Translations under genes and position numbers: made by a program
In this document: in pieces, positions 50,437-59,913 of the stretch
Layout of the letters: every line of letters begins with the position of its first letter
Position numbering within the stretch: the first letter of the stretch is position 1
From: Natrinema longum
GTDB lineage: Archaea > Halobacteriota > Halobacteria > Halobacteriales > Natrialbaceae
NCBI RefSeq assembly: GCF_017352095.1
Contig: NZ_CP071463.1
Coordinates: 2,108,001-2,172,000 of the forward strand
Direction: 5' to 3'
DNA length: 64,000 nucleotides
Notes under the pieces: generated by a model
What the model saw: only the letters and a program-made list of their open reading frames with translations
The model's database searches: none
What the model was told of the DNA's origin: nothing

Positions 50437-50919
50437 ATGGAGATCAGACCAGCGACCCGCGAGGACCGCGACCGAATCAGGGCCGTCGCCCGCGAAACCT
50501 GGCACGCGACCTACGACGAACTCGAGGCCGACACGATCGACGAGACCATCGACGAGTGGTACGGCGACGAGGCCCTCGAGACGGCGATGTCGAAGCCGGG
50601 GACTGCCTTCCTCGTCGCGGAACGAGGGGGAGAGATCGTCGGCTTCACCCACGGCGTCGTCACCGAGGACGAAGGCGACGTCCTCCGCATGTCCGTCCAC
50701 CCCGACCACCAGGGCGAGGGGATCGGCACGGCGCTGTACGAACGGCTCCGCGAGGACCTGCGGGACTTCAACATGGAGCGGATGCGCGCGATCGACCTCG
50801 CCTCGAACGAGGGTGGCCGGAAGTTCTACGAGGATCACGGGTTCGAACCGACCGACGAGGACGACGTCGAGATCGGCGGCGAGCAGCGACGGGAAGTGGT
50901 CTACACGCTCGAGTTGTGA
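50437..50919 (+). CDS. GNAT-family N-acetyltransferase, tandem paralogue
   Basis: From the ATG at 50437 (MEIRPATREDRDRIRAVARE) the protein has 160 residues with the CoA loop MSVHPDHQGEGIGTALYERL and the final EVVYTLEL. It matches the upstream GNAT along its length. The open frame begins earlier (50410) but the chosen ATG aligns with the paralogue. About 100 bases separate the genes. Duplicates with different substrates are common in this family. Confidence 0.85.
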   Translation: MEIRPATREDRDRIRAVARETWHATYDELEADTIDETIDEWYGDEALETAMSKPGTAFLVAERGGEIVGFTHGVVTEDEGDVLRMSVHPDHQGEGIGTALYERLREDLRDFNMERMRAIDLASNEGGRKFYEDHGFEPTDEDDVEIGGEQRREVVYTLEL

Positions 50920-51004
50920 GTCCCTGTCGACGCTCGCCCGACCCGTCCTTGCACATTCATAGCACGGACGCAAGTGGACAGCCGATGAGGTCAACTGTAG
51001 TACG

Positions 51005-52321
51005 ATGTCGACGAAACGGCCGAGCGAGGCCGACATTTTGCGGCCGATCGGAACGGTCTCGCTAACGTACTTCGCGCTGGTCGCCGTCGCAGGACTGGCG
51101 TTCGTCGCCTTCCTGATCGGCTGGGCTTACCAATTGAACGAGGGATTGATCGTCACCGCGCTGGGCGACTGGGGGAGCGGCGGTGGCGCGACGTGGGGAA
51201 TCTACATCGGCGCGTTCATCTGGTGGGTCGGGATCGCACACGGCGGGATCATCCTCTCTGCCGCCGTCCGGCTGCTCGGGATGGACCGGTACATGCCGGT
51301 GGCGCGACTCGCCGAGTTGCTGACCATCAGCGGCCTCTCGGCGGCGGGGTTTTACATTATCGTCCACCTCGGCCGACCCGACCGGATGGTTACCAGCGTC
51401 GTCGGCCACTACCACATCACGATCCACGGATCGCCACTCGTGTGGGACGTGACCGTCATCACGGCCTACTTCGTGTTGACGGCGACCTATCTCGGGCTGA
51501 CGCTGCGCTACGACGTGAGCCGACTGCGCGATCAGCTACCAGACCGGCTCGACCCGATTTATGGATTCATCACGATCGGCTACACCGAGCGCGAAGACGC
51601 GGTCGTCGAGCGCATGGTCTGGTGGCTCGCGCTCGCGATCATCATCATGGCACCGCTCTTGCTCCACGGGGGGGTCATTCCGTGGCTGTTCGCGGTGATC
51701 CCGACGATGCCGACCTGGTTCGGTGCCGTCCAGGGCCCGCAGTTCCTCACCATCGCACTGACGTCGGCCATCAGCGGCGTCATCATTCTCGCGTTCTCGT
51801 TCCGCCGTGCCTACGACTGGGATCACATCATTACGGACGACATCTTCCGCGGACTCCTCCTGTGGCTCGGGTTCTTCTGTCTGCTCTTCCTGTGGCTCCA
51901 ACTCCAGCAAAACATCACCGGCCTGTTCCAGGCCCCCGTCGACCTGACCGTCGCCGCCCGGGCCAGGGCCACCAACCCCATCTATCTCACCTCTATGTCG
52001 CTGGTCTTCCTGACGCTGACGTACATCTTCGCCCAGACGCTCCGTCCGACGCTGTTTACCAAGCGCCGGGCCGTCGTCTCCGGACTCGCGGTACTCACCG
52101 CGACGATCCTCGAGAAGGTGCTGTTCGTCGTCGAGGGGTTCCTGCACCCGACGTTCGACATCTACGAGGCCGTGCCGGGAGTCTACGTGCCGAGCCTGAT
52201 CGAGATCGCGTCGATCACGGGAACGATCGGCATGGTCGCGCTGTTCTTCCTCACCGTCGCCAAGATCTTCCCCGTCGTCGAACTCCACGCCATCGAACAC
52301 CTGCGTGACGATCACGAGTAG
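51005..52321 (+). CDS. NrfD/PsrC-type integral membrane protein without partners
   Basis: The 438-residue protein has about ten membrane helices. Features of the NrfD/PsrC family are visible: ATWGIYIGAFIWWVGIAHGG near the second helix, GFYIIVHLGRPDRM, and a HYHITIHGSPLVWDV segment in the quinone-side region. Such proteins exchange electrons or protons with the quinone pool for Fe-S and molybdopterin partners. No Fe-S subunit or catalytic subunit gene lies beside it, which is unusual. It might serve a partner elsewhere in the genome. Confidence 0.85.
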   Translation: MSTKRPSEADILRPIGTVSLTYFALVAVAGLAFVAFLIGWAYQLNEGLIVTALGDWGSGGGATWGIYIGAFIWWVGIAHGGIILSAAVRLLGMDRYMPVARLAELLTISGLSAAGFYIIVHLGRPDRMVTSVVGHYHITIHGSPLVWDVTVITAYFVLTATYLGLTLRYDVSRLRDQLPDRLDPIYGFITIGYTEREDAVVERMVWWLALAIIIMAPLLLHGGVIPWLFAVIPTMPTWFGAVQGPQFLTIALTSAISGVIILAFSFRRAYDWDHIITDDIFRGLLLWLGFFCLLFLWLQLQQNITGLFQAPVDLTVAARARATNPIYLTSMSLVFLTLTYIFAQTLRPTLFTKRRAVVSGLAVLTATILEKVLFVVEGFLHPTFDIYEAVPGVYVPSLIEIASITGTIGMVALFFLTVAKIFPVVELHAIEHLRDDHE

Positions 52322-52457
52322 CGACCGGCGGCCTCCCGGTTTCTCGAGCGATCGACGGCACCAGCCTCGAGAGCGGGCTCCCGTGTCGGATTCGACGAGT
52401 CACCCATAAGGATTGCAGCCACCAGCAGCTATATACATCCCGACGCTAAACTCGTTT

Positions 52458-52471
52458 TTAGAGATGTCTAA
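52458..52471. promoter_or_regulatory. TTAGA-TCTAA palindrome upstream of the putative manganese transporter
   Basis: TTAGA (52458-52462) and TCTAA (52467-52471) are perfect reverse complements with a four-base spacer, 40-53 bases before the start at 52511. The TTAG...CTAA outline resembles operators of DtxR/SirR-type metal regulators. Confidence 0.45.
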
Positions 52472-52510
52472 TCTTTGGCCCACCCGAAGCCAATCTACGG
52501 GTGAGGCGCA

Positions 52511-53734
52511 ATGAACGAGGTACTGGAGGTCTTTCTCGCCTCGCTGCGAGACGGCTACGTTCAGGTGAGCGCGTTCGTCGCGGTGACGGTGTTAGCGTTC
52601 GGCCTGATCCAGTACTGGACCGACGGAGCCGTGATCGGTGCGATCGAGGGCAACGAGCGGCTGCAAGTACTGTTCGGCGGTCTGCTGGGGCTGACACCGG
52701 GCTGTGGTGGTGCGATCGTCGTCATGCCGCTGTACGTCCGCGGGACGGTCAGTTTCGGCACCGTGGTCGCGACGCTGGGCGCGACCGCCGGCGACTCGGC
52801 GTTCGTCATCCTCGCGCTCGCACCCGAGGCCGCGATCTACGCCTACGCCATCGCGTTCGCGGCCTCCGTCGCCACCGGCTACCTCGTCGACGAGTTCGGA
52901 CTGGGCGTCGGTCGCGTCGACAACGCCGTCGCGAAACTCTCGCCGGCGATGGCCGACGGCGGCACCGTGGTCAACAGCGGCGTCGGTCCCAACCCCGCCC
53001 ACGACTATGGTTGTGCGGCCCCCACCCATGCACACGAAACGGGGCCGGATCGCCGCTCTCGAGTCCTCACCCCGCTCTCTCACCTCGCACACGTCCTGTG
53101 GTGGGTCGCCGCGGTCGCTGGACTCGTCCTCGGGACGCTCTACCTGTTCCGTGGCGGTCCCGAGGTCGCGCTGGTCGCGGACTTCGGCTTCGACGGCCTG
53201 TTTACCGTCGCCGGTATCGTCGGTGCGGTCCTGTCGCTGTACCTCTACGTGATCGGCCGCCACTACGTCGGCGAGGGAGAGATCGCCCGCGCTCGAGACT
53301 CCTTCGGGTCGATCTACGACACGCTCACCCACGCGGCGATGGAGACCAGCTTCGTCACCGTCTGGGTGCTCGTGGCCTTCCTCGTCTACGAGTACGCCGT
53401 CCTTTTTACCGGCGTGAACGTCGCCACCGTCGCCGCGGCGGCGGGCGTGTTGGCCCCGATCGGCGGCGCGGCCGTCGGGTTGATTCCCGGCTGTGGCCCC
53501 CAGATACTGCTGGCGAGCGTCTACGCCGAGGGCGGGCTCCCCTTCTCCGCGCTTTCCGCCAACGCGATCGCCCAGGACGGCGACGCCCTGTTCCCGCTGC
53601 TGGCCGTCGACGCCAGGGCCGCCATCGTCGCCACGATCTACAACTTCCTGCCAGCCGTCGTCGTCGGCGTCGCGCTCCACTTCCTGTGGAGCCCCGTCTT
53701 CGGCATGGCCGAGTTCGGGTTCGGCGTGCTCTGA
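52511..53734 (+). CDS. Putative manganese transporter, multi-spanning membrane protein
   Basis: The 407-residue protein has about ten membrane helices with two related halves. Each half carries a glycine and proline motif near a cysteine: LFGGLLGLTPGCGGAIVVMP (about 60-79) and GAAVGLIPGCGPQILLAS (about 318-335), which suggests an internal duplication with a paired substrate site. A middle soluble loop holds a His/Asp cluster (HDYGCAAPTHAHE). This agrees with the family annotated as putative manganese transporters. Substrate and direction are inferred from the family name, not shown here. Confidence 0.75.
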   Translation: MNEVLEVFLASLRDGYVQVSAFVAVTVLAFGLIQYWTDGAVIGAIEGNERLQVLFGGLLGLTPGCGGAIVVMPLYVRGTVSFGTVVATLGATAGDSAFVILALAPEAAIYAYAIAFAASVATGYLVDEFGLGVGRVDNAVAKLSPAMADGGTVVNSGVGPNPAHDYGCAAPTHAHETGPDRRSRVLTPLSHLAHVLWWVAAVAGLVLGTLYLFRGGPEVALVADFGFDGLFTVAGIVGAVLSLYLYVIGRHYVGEGEIARARDSFGSIYDTLTHAAMETSFVTVWVLVAFLVYEYAVLFTGVNVATVAAAAGVLAPIGGAAVGLIPGCGPQILLASVYAEGGLPFSALSANAIAQDGDALFPLLAVDARAAIVATIYNFLPAVVVGVALHFLWSPVFGMAEFGFGVL

Positions 53735-53899
53735 TCTCGAATCGGCGACGCCCGCCGGTCCCGCCGAAGGGGTCCGTTCCAACTCGAATCGGCGGGGACG
53801 GGTTTTCTTTCCCGCTCGGCAGGATCGTGGAGGCGGCTTACAGATCGATCCCCGATCCGAGACGAATCCTTTTATCGCATCGCGAACCTATCGTACGGT

Positions 53900-56071
53900 G
53901 TGTCCGAGACAGCCGGGTACATGCGCTTTTTCCCGTACGACCAGCCCTACGCGAACCAGCGGGAGGCGATGGACCGCATCCACAACTCCCTCCATCGGGG
54001 CCAGGACGTGCTCTTCGAGGGAGCCTGCGGGACCGGCAAGTCCCTCTCGTCGCTGGTTCCGGCCCTCGAGGTCGCCCGCGAGCAGGACAAGACGGTCGTC
54101 ATCACGACGAACGTCCACCAGCAGATGCGGCAGTTCGTCGCCGAAGCCCGCGCGATCACCCGCGAGGAGTCGATCCGTGCGGTCGTCTTCAAGGGCAAAT
54201 CCTCGATGTGTCACATCGACGTCGGCTACGAGGAGTGTCAGGTCCTGCGGGACAACACCCGCGCCGTCGTCGACGCCGAACGCGACCGCGAGCAACTCGA
54301 GCGCCGCCAGCGCGAACTGCTCGCGGAGAGTCAGGACGGCGACGGCTCGGCAGCCGACGCCCGCTCGGCGGTGATGGACGAACTCGATGACATCGAGGAC
54401 CGACTCGAGGATTTGGAGGAGCAGAACGTCTGTGACTACTACCGGAACAACCTCACAGGGGAGACGGACGACTTCTTCGGCTGGCTCTTCGAGGACGTCC
54501 GCACGCCCGACGATATTTACGAGCACGCCGAACAACAGCAGTTCTGTGGCTACGAGCTCCTGAAGGAGGGGCTCGAGGGCGTCGATCTGGTCGTCTGTAA
54601 CTACCACCACCTGCTCGATTCGGCGATTCGCGAGCAGTTCTTCCGGTGGCTGGGACGGGATCCCGACGACGTGATCGCCGTCTTCGACGAGGCCCACAAC
54701 GTCGAGGACGCCGCCCGCGAGCACGCGACCCGGACCTGCTCCGAGCGCACCTTCGATTCCGCGCTGGACGAATTGGCCGAGACGGACGATCCGCGCTCGG
54801 AAGACGCCGCGAACGTCCTCTCGGCCTTCCACCGCGCGCTCGTCGAGACCTACGAGGACGCCTTCGGATTCGGCGATCGCGAGGGCATCGGCGGCAACTG
54901 GTCCGACGTCCCCATCGCCAACGAGGACCGCAAGGACGACCTCACGCTCGAGTTCCTGCAGCGCTACTCCGGCCGGGGGATCGACGACGACCTCGAGGCC
55001 GCGATGAAACTCGGTCAGGAACTCGACGAGCAATACGAGGAGGCGTATCGGGAGGGTGAGACGGCCACGCGCACGGAGTGTCAGACCCTGCAGGCCGCCG
55101 GCTTCGTCAGCGCGTGGATGACCGAGAGCTCGGCGGAGGGGCTCTATCCGGTGGTTTCCGTCACCCGAGACGCCGGGACCGACGAGGTCTACGGCCGCGC
55201 GGAGCTGTACTCCTGTCTCCCCCGGCAGGTGACCGGTCAGCTGTTCGAGGAGGTCCACGCGACCGTCCTGATGAGCGCGACCATCCACCCCTTCGAGGTC
55301 ACGGAGAACGTGCTCGGCCTCGAGGACGCGGTGACGATGGCCTACGGGCTGGAGTTCCCCGAGGAGAACCGCCGAACGTACGCCGTCGAGACGCCGCCGC
55401 TGTTCTCCTCGGATCGCGACGATCCCGCGGTTCAGGAGACGGTGGCGGAGACGATCCACGATGCCGTCCGGATGACGCCCGGCAACACGCTCGCGTTCTT
55501 CCCCAACTACGGCGAGGCGAGTCGGTACGCCGACCGGCTCGCGAGCCGAAGCGATCGGCCGCTCTATCTGGACGAACCGGGCCAGTCCGTCGAGGAGCTT
55601 CGCCAACAGTTCGTCGCGGACGACGGCGCGGTGCTCTGTACCTCGCTGTGGGGAACCCTCGCGGAGGGGGTGAGCTTCGACGGCGACGATGCCCACACGG
55701 TGTTGGTCGTCGGCGTTCCCTACCCGCATCTGGACGACCGGGCCGAAGCCGTTCAGGACGCCTACGACGTGGCCTTCGACGGCACCGATACTGGCTGGCG
55801 CTACGCCGTCGAGATCCCGACGGTTCGAAAGACCAGACAGGCGCTGGGGCGGGTCATCCGCTCCCCGGAGGAGGTCGGCGTCCGCGCGCTGCTCGATCGC
55901 CGCTACTCGAGGCAGGCCAAACCGGATCTCGGCAGGTACAGCGTCAACGGCACCTTCCCACACGAGGAACGCGAGGAGTTGATCGACATCGCCCCGGACA
56001 AACTCAAGTTCGCGATGCTCAACTTCTACGGCGGGCACGACGAATACGACGGCGAGCCGCCGAGTCCATAG
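53900..56071 (+). CDS. XPD/Rad3-type Fe-S DNA helicase
   Basis: This superfamily-2 5'-3' helicase should act in DNA repair or recombination. The 723-residue protein starts at GTG 53900. Walker A is GACGTGKS (41-48), the iron-sulfur domain has cysteines at about 104, 113, 178 and 216, and motif II is FDEAH (about 262-266). Later motifs are ATIHPFEVT, LFF-like NTLAFFPNYGEASRYADRL, and QALGRVIRSPEE (motif VI). All four cluster cysteines are present, so the Fe-S domain is probably functional. A long acidic insertion sits between the second and third cysteine. It stands alone. Confidence 0.92.
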   Translation: MSETAGYMRFFPYDQPYANQREAMDRIHNSLHRGQDVLFEGACGTGKSLSSLVPALEVAREQDKTVVITTNVHQQMRQFVAEARAITREESIRAVVFKGKSSMCHIDVGYEECQVLRDNTRAVVDAERDREQLERRQRELLAESQDGDGSAADARSAVMDELDDIEDRLEDLEEQNVCDYYRNNLTGETDDFFGWLFEDVRTPDDIYEHAEQQQFCGYELLKEGLEGVDLVVCNYHHLLDSAIREQFFRWLGRDPDDVIAVFDEAHNVEDAAREHATRTCSERTFDSALDELAETDDPRSEDAANVLSAFHRALVETYEDAFGFGDREGIGGNWSDVPIANEDRKDDLTLEFLQRYSGRGIDDDLEAAMKLGQELDEQYEEAYREGETATRTECQTLQAAGFVSAWMTESSAEGLYPVVSVTRDAGTDEVYGRAELYSCLPRQVTGQLFEEVHATVLMSATIHPFEVTENVLGLEDAVTMAYGLEFPEENRRTYAVETPPLFSSDRDDPAVQETVAETIHDAVRMTPGNTLAFFPNYGEASRYADRLASRSDRPLYLDEPGQSVEELRQQFVADDGAVLCTSLWGTLAEGVSFDGDDAHTVLVVGVPYPHLDDRAEAVQDAYDVAFDGTDTGWRYAVEIPTVRKTRQALGRVIRSPEEVGVRALLDRRYSRQAKPDLGRYSVNGTFPHEEREELIDIAPDKLKFAMLNFYGGHDEYDGEPPSP

Positions 56072-56160
56072 TCGCCCCCGCTTCGATCGCCCCGATGGAA
56101 CCGAGAACGGGTGTGACCGGGAGAGCGTTCATTTAACTTACACGCGGCCCAACGGCCAGT

Positions 56161-57690
56161 ATGGCGCTTTCGGATTTCCTCGCCGCCGTCGTCGCCGTCC
56201 TCCGTCGTCGACCGGGAGACATCCTGCCGATGTACGTCCTCGGCGTCGCGGTCGCCGCGATCGTGCGGGTCGTTCCGTTCGTCGCGATCGCCGCCGGCGT
56301 ACTCTTCCTCGCGACGACCGGTCGTCTGGAAGCGATTCGAACCCAACTTGCCGATCTCGAGCCGCCACCGACAGACCCCAACGCCGATCCCGAGGCGGTC
56401 GAGGCGTGGGCAACCGATCTCGAGCCGATCGTCGAGCAGCTCCTGACGCCGCCGCTTGCCGCCCTCGCCGTCGTGACGATCGTCGTGAGCCTGTTGCTGT
56501 TCGTCCTGCTTACCGCCGCCGTCGCGGCGGGGCAGCTCGCAGCCTGTTACGGCCGGTTGCGAGACGACCGCGGGCTCGTGGCCGGGCTCGCGGGTGCCCG
56601 CCGCTACTGGCCGCGGTTCCTCGGGCTCTTCGTGCTCGAGGTGCTGTGCTGGATGGTGATACTCGCCACCGTCGGAATCGTGGCGGCGCTGATCGCCGGC
56701 GTGGCCTCGCTGGCGGCCGAATCGATGGGCGTCGCCGTTCTCGTGGTCGGGCTGGCGATCGTCGTCGCGATCGTCCCCCTCGTTCTCGTTCGAGCGCTGT
56801 TCGCGTTCGCACCGGTCGCGATCGTCGTCGACGACGCCGGCGTCTTCGAGTCGGTGCGCAGCGCGGGGGCATTCGTCCGCACACAGCCGGTCGAGGCGAT
56901 CTTTTACTACATCATTGCTCTCGTGATGGGTGGCGGCTTCGTCGCCGTTACTGGACTCCTCTCGCTGGTCAACGTCGCCACCGTCGGCTCGCTGCTCGCC
57001 CCGCTGGTCCTGTTCCCGGTGCTCGATCTGCTGAAGACGGCCGTCTACTGTGACTACCGGGATCGATTGACGCCGCCGGAGTCACCGACGCGGCCGCTTC
57101 GGACCCAGTTTCGGGCCGGGCTCCGACGCGGCTGGGGCGAACTGACGTCGTTCGTGCGGGCGACGCCGGGAACACACGCGCTGGTGATCGGGCTCGCCGT
57201 CCTCGGGTTCGGGATCGGCTGGCTCGCGGCCGAACCGTTCGTCGGCACGGTCGAGACGTCGATCGCGGCCCGACTCGAGGGGCACGTTCCACCCACGGCC
57301 GCCATCGAACTGTTCGGTAATAACTGGCTGGTCGCGCTCACGACCGCCTACGGCGGCATCGCACTCGCGATTCCGGCGATCGTTTCGTTGCTGTTCAACG
57401 GCGTCTTCCTCGGACTCATCGCCCGGCTCGAGGTCGATCCCGCGGAACTCGCCGCCTTCGTGCTCCCACACGGCGTCCTCGAGATTCCGGCGATCCTCGT
57501 CGCCAGCGCGCTCGGCATCTCCGTGGGCGTCACCGCCTGGCGAACGTGGCGGGGTCGCGAGACCCGGGCGGGGCTCGCGGACGCACTCGAGCGGGCGTTC
57601 TGGGTGCTCGTCGGCGTCGGCATCCTGTTGGCGATCGCAGCCGTCATCGAAGGATTCGTGAGTCCGTACTACTACCGCCTGCTTCTCTGA
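56161..57690 (+). CDS. Membrane protein with SpoIIM-like C-terminal half
   Basis: The 509-residue protein has about ten to twelve membrane helices. Residues 1-300 are a helical membrane module of unknown type (FLAAVVAVLRRRPGDILPMY; a repeated VVILVVIV pattern). Residues about 310-509 match the stage II sporulation protein M-like fold: TRSFVRATPGTHALVIGLAV, a TTAYGGIALAIPAIVSLLFNGVFLG run, and FVLPHGVLEIPAILVASALG, the HGxxEL/IPAI motif diagnostic of the family. In bacteria SpoIIM takes part in membrane remodelling; its archaeal role is unknown. The fusion is the notable feature. It is convergent with the reductase at 57752. Confidence 0.75.
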   Translation: MALSDFLAAVVAVLRRRPGDILPMYVLGVAVAAIVRVVPFVAIAAGVLFLATTGRLEAIRTQLADLEPPPTDPNADPEAVEAWATDLEPIVEQLLTPPLAALAVVTIVVSLLLFVLLTAAVAAGQLAACYGRLRDDRGLVAGLAGARRYWPRFLGLFVLEVLCWMVILATVGIVAALIAGVASLAAESMGVAVLVVGLAIVVAIVPLVLVRALFAFAPVAIVVDDAGVFESVRSAGAFVRTQPVEAIFYYIIALVMGGGFVAVTGLLSLVNVATVGSLLAPLVLFPVLDLLKTAVYCDYRDRLTPPESPTRPLRTQFRAGLRRGWGELTSFVRATPGTHALVIGLAVLGFGIGWLAAEPFVGTVETSIAARLEGHVPPTAAIELFGNNWLVALTTAYGGIALAIPAIVSLLFNGVFLGLIARLEVDPAELAAFVLPHGVLEIPAILVASALGISVGVTAWRTWRGRETRAGLADALERAFWVLVGVGILLAIAAVIEGFVSPYYYRLLL

Positions 57691-57751
57691 GACGGACCAA
57701 CCGTGGGCGTTTACGCTCGCGGTCGGGTTCTTCCGAGCGCGGCGACCTCGC

Positions 57752-58852
57752 TCAGTGCTCGGGTTCGACGGGCGGTCGATCGGCGGCATCCGGAGTGGTC
57801 ACGAGTTCCCGCTCCGTCCCCCGCAACTCGAGGGCGAACTCGGGTCCGAAGGCCGACGCCGGCGTCTGGAACCCGGCCAGGCCTCGATCTCCGGCCTCGA
57901 GAACCCGCTCGGCGGCCGTCACCGCTGACTCGGCCGTGAGCGCGTAGGGGTTCGGCGTTCTGAGTCGGGCACAGGCCCGCCTGCCGGTGTCTTCGTCGAC
58001 GACTTCGCCCCAGACGACGGCGCTCCCGGTCGCCAACTGCCGTCCGTCCGGTCCGTCGAGGCGTGCGTCGACCACTCGTTTCAACAGCCCTTTGACGGGC
58101 CGGCGTTCGAGGAGCCACTCGAGCGAATCGACGGCCGAAAGGGCACTGGTCGCCCACGAGGGTGTGGCAACGTAGACTTCGATCGACTCGATACCGGTCG
58201 TGTGGGACGCGGTGACGACGTCGCCCCACGGGATCGTGACGGCGTGTTCGGGACCGTCGCCGAAGTCGACTTCGCGGGTTCGGAACGCGGTCGGAACCTG
58301 GACAAGCCGGCCGTTCCGCCGGACGACCCCGCCGGTGCCGAGTTGTTCGACGAGCGTGCGGGCCGTCCCCCGAGAGAGGTCGCTGCTGCCCTTGATTCCG
58401 AGTGCCAGTCGATCCGCGTCGGGAAGTTGCTCGTGGAGAAACCCCGCCAGACAGTCCGACGGAACGACGTCGAAGCCGACGCCGGGCAGGAGCGGGACCC
58501 CCGACTCGCGGGCCGCGCCGTCGCGCTGGCGAAGGGACTCGAAGACGGAGAACTCGCCCGTGATGTCCAGATACCCCGTGTTCGCCTCGAGACAGGCCTC
58601 GACCAGCGGCCCGGCCGTGTCGACGAACGGCCCGGCACAGTTCAACACGGCGTCGAAGGGGCGGAGCTGATCGTCGAGACCGGGAGCCGCGAGGTCGAAC
58701 GTCCGCCCTTCGACGCCGAGTTCGTCGGCCTGACGGGCGACCGCGCGACCGTCACGTCCGGCGATGGCGGGCGAGCCACCGCGCGCGACGGCCTCGCGTG
58801 CGATCAGTCGGCCCGTATAGCCGTAGGCACCGTAGATGAGAAGGGAGTCCAT
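57752..58852 (-). CDS. Saccharopine-dehydrogenase-like NAD(P)-binding reductase
   Basis: The 366-residue protein starts MDSLLIYGAYGYTGRLIARE, a Rossmann motif (GAYGYTG) with a diverged second glycine position, then DAVLNCAGPFVDTAGPLVEA and TGEFSVFESLRQRD. The pattern ACLEANTGYLDITGEFSVFE matches saccharopine dehydrogenase family proteins, including trans-acting enoyl reductases. In haloarchaea such enzymes have been linked to lipid or amino-acid chemistry, but the substrate is unknown. It is divergent from the Rieske protein, with a short palindrome in between. Confidence 0.8.
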   Translation of the reverse strand: MDSLLIYGAYGYTGRLIAREAVARGGSPAIAGRDGRAVARQADELGVEGRTFDLAAPGLDDQLRPFDAVLNCAGPFVDTAGPLVEACLEANTGYLDITGEFSVFESLRQRDGAARESGVPLLPGVGFDVVPSDCLAGFLHEQLPDADRLALGIKGSSDLSRGTARTLVEQLGTGGVVRRNGRLVQVPTAFRTREVDFGDGPEHAVTIPWGDVVTASHTTGIESIEVYVATPSWATSALSAVDSLEWLLERRPVKGLLKRVVDARLDGPDGRQLATGSAVVWGEVVDEDTGRRACARLRTPNPYALTAESAVTAAERVLEAGDRGLAGFQTPASAFGPEFALELRGTERELVTTPDAADRPPVEPEH

Positions 58853-58872
58853 AGGCAGTGTTGGGTGGAGAT

Positions 58873-58886
58873 GGAGTTAAAACTCC
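58873..58886. promoter_or_regulatory. Short palindrome in the promoter between reductase and Rieske genes
   Basis: GGAGTT-AA-AACTCC, a perfect six-base inverted repeat about 20 bases from the reductase start and 110 bases from the Rieske start. Confidence 0.35.
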
Positions 58887-58996
58887 GTCGGACGGGTACC
58901 CGTTCGGTGTCTCGACGGCCATCTCCCCCGCAACGGACCGTCTTCGTTTGTCCCGTTCCGTAACGTTCAGGACGACCGACTCGCAAGCCGAAGCCA

Positions 58997-59458
58997 ATGG
59001 AAACAGGACGGATCGCGGCGCTTTCGGCCATCCCCGAGGATTCGACGTTTCTCTTCCGTGTCGCCGACGAGTCCGGCGAGGAACGGGAAGCGATTCTCGT
59101 CGCACCCGAACCGGCGACGACGGACGGCGGCGAACCGAATCGCGCGGAGACGGACGGCGATGCCGTCGCCTGCTGGCTGAACTACTGCCAGCATCTCACA
59201 CACATCAAACTCGACAAAGGCTCCGGTGCACCGATGCGAGACGGCGAACTCGTCTGTGCGAACCACGGTGCGTACTTCGAGGCCGATTCCGGCCACTGTA
59301 CGTTCGGCCCCTGCGAGGGTGCCTACCTCACCGATCTCGAGACCACCGTCGTCGACGGCGACGTCTACTTGACCGACGAGGAGTACGAGTTCCGCGGTAC
59401 TGGCCCGCTCGAGAGCGACGATGTCGATCGGACGTCGACCTCGAACGTCGAGTTCTAG
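58997..59458 (+). CDS. Rieske [2Fe-2S] domain protein
   Basis: The 153-residue protein has a Rieske-type site: CQHLTHIKLD with C-x-H and CANHGAYFEADSGHC with C-x2-H, between an N-terminal sheet and a C-terminal tail. It binds a 2Fe-2S cluster with two His and two Cys ligands. No signal or membrane segment is seen, so it is a soluble Rieske ferredoxin-like protein. It may pass electrons to an oxygenase, though no such gene is adjacent. The first Rieske motif is CQH (C-x-H), with one residue between the ligands as in the usual CTH. Confidence 0.85.
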   Translation: METGRIAALSAIPEDSTFLFRVADESGEEREAILVAPEPATTDGGEPNRAETDGDAVACWLNYCQHLTHIKLDKGSGAPMRDGELVCANHGAYFEADSGHCTFGPCEGAYLTDLETTVVDGDVYLTDEEYEFRGTGPLESDDVDRTSTSNVEF

Positions 59459-59544
59459 CCTCCGCCGACGCCGCTAGTGGCGGTCCACGCCGGCACTGGG
59501 GGTCGATCACATCACCGACCCTGCAGTCGACGGGTAGAACGGTA

Positions 59545-59913
59545 CTAGATCCCGTCGGGTGCCACCAGATCCCGCTCCTGATCGTACTCGAGTAGACCGG
59601 CATCGACCAGTCGCGGGAGGTGGTCGTGATACAGGGAGAGATAGACCTCCTGGACCCGTTCTGCCGAAATGTTCGTCACGTTGTGGCCGGTTTCGCGAAC
59701 GGCGACTTCCTCCGCTGCGTCCGGCAGCGTCAGTTCCTCGCCGTAGGTTCGCATCACAGTGAGCAACAACCTGCGGCGCTGATCGGCGAGAAGCGCGAAC
59801 GCAGCGTCGAACGACTCGTCCGACGGGCCGGCCCAGTCGTGGTCGTCGAGCCAGTCGAGGGTCGTCCGCACGGACTCGACGCAGTCACGCTCCGAGTGGG
59901 ATTTGGAAGTCAT
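59545..59913 (-). CDS. DUF7344-like helix-turn-helix protein
   Basis: The 122-residue protein (MTSKSHSERDCVESVRTTLD) has a winged-helix pattern, FALLADQRRRLLLTVMRTYG then LTLPDAAEEVAVRETGHNVTN and VYLSLYHDHLPRLVDAGLLEY. The DxRRRxLL and HxxLPxLxDxGLxEYD features are typical of the large haloarchaeal DUF7344 family, presumed to act as transcription regulators. The ATG at 59913 is chosen; the frame continues upstream but lacks family character. Target genes are not known. Confidence 0.75.
   Translation of the reverse strand: MTSKSHSERDCVESVRTTLDWLDDHDWAGPSDESFDAAFALLADQRRRLLLTVMRTYGEELTLPDAAEEVAVRETGHNVTNISAERVQEVYLSLYHDHLPRLVDAGLLEYDQERDLVAPDGI

Noticed and set aside
53888-56038. 716-codon minus-strand frame opposite the XPD-type helicase
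   Set aside because: It mirrors the codon pattern of the plus-strand gene and lacks motifs; the plus frame has a complete helicase motif set.
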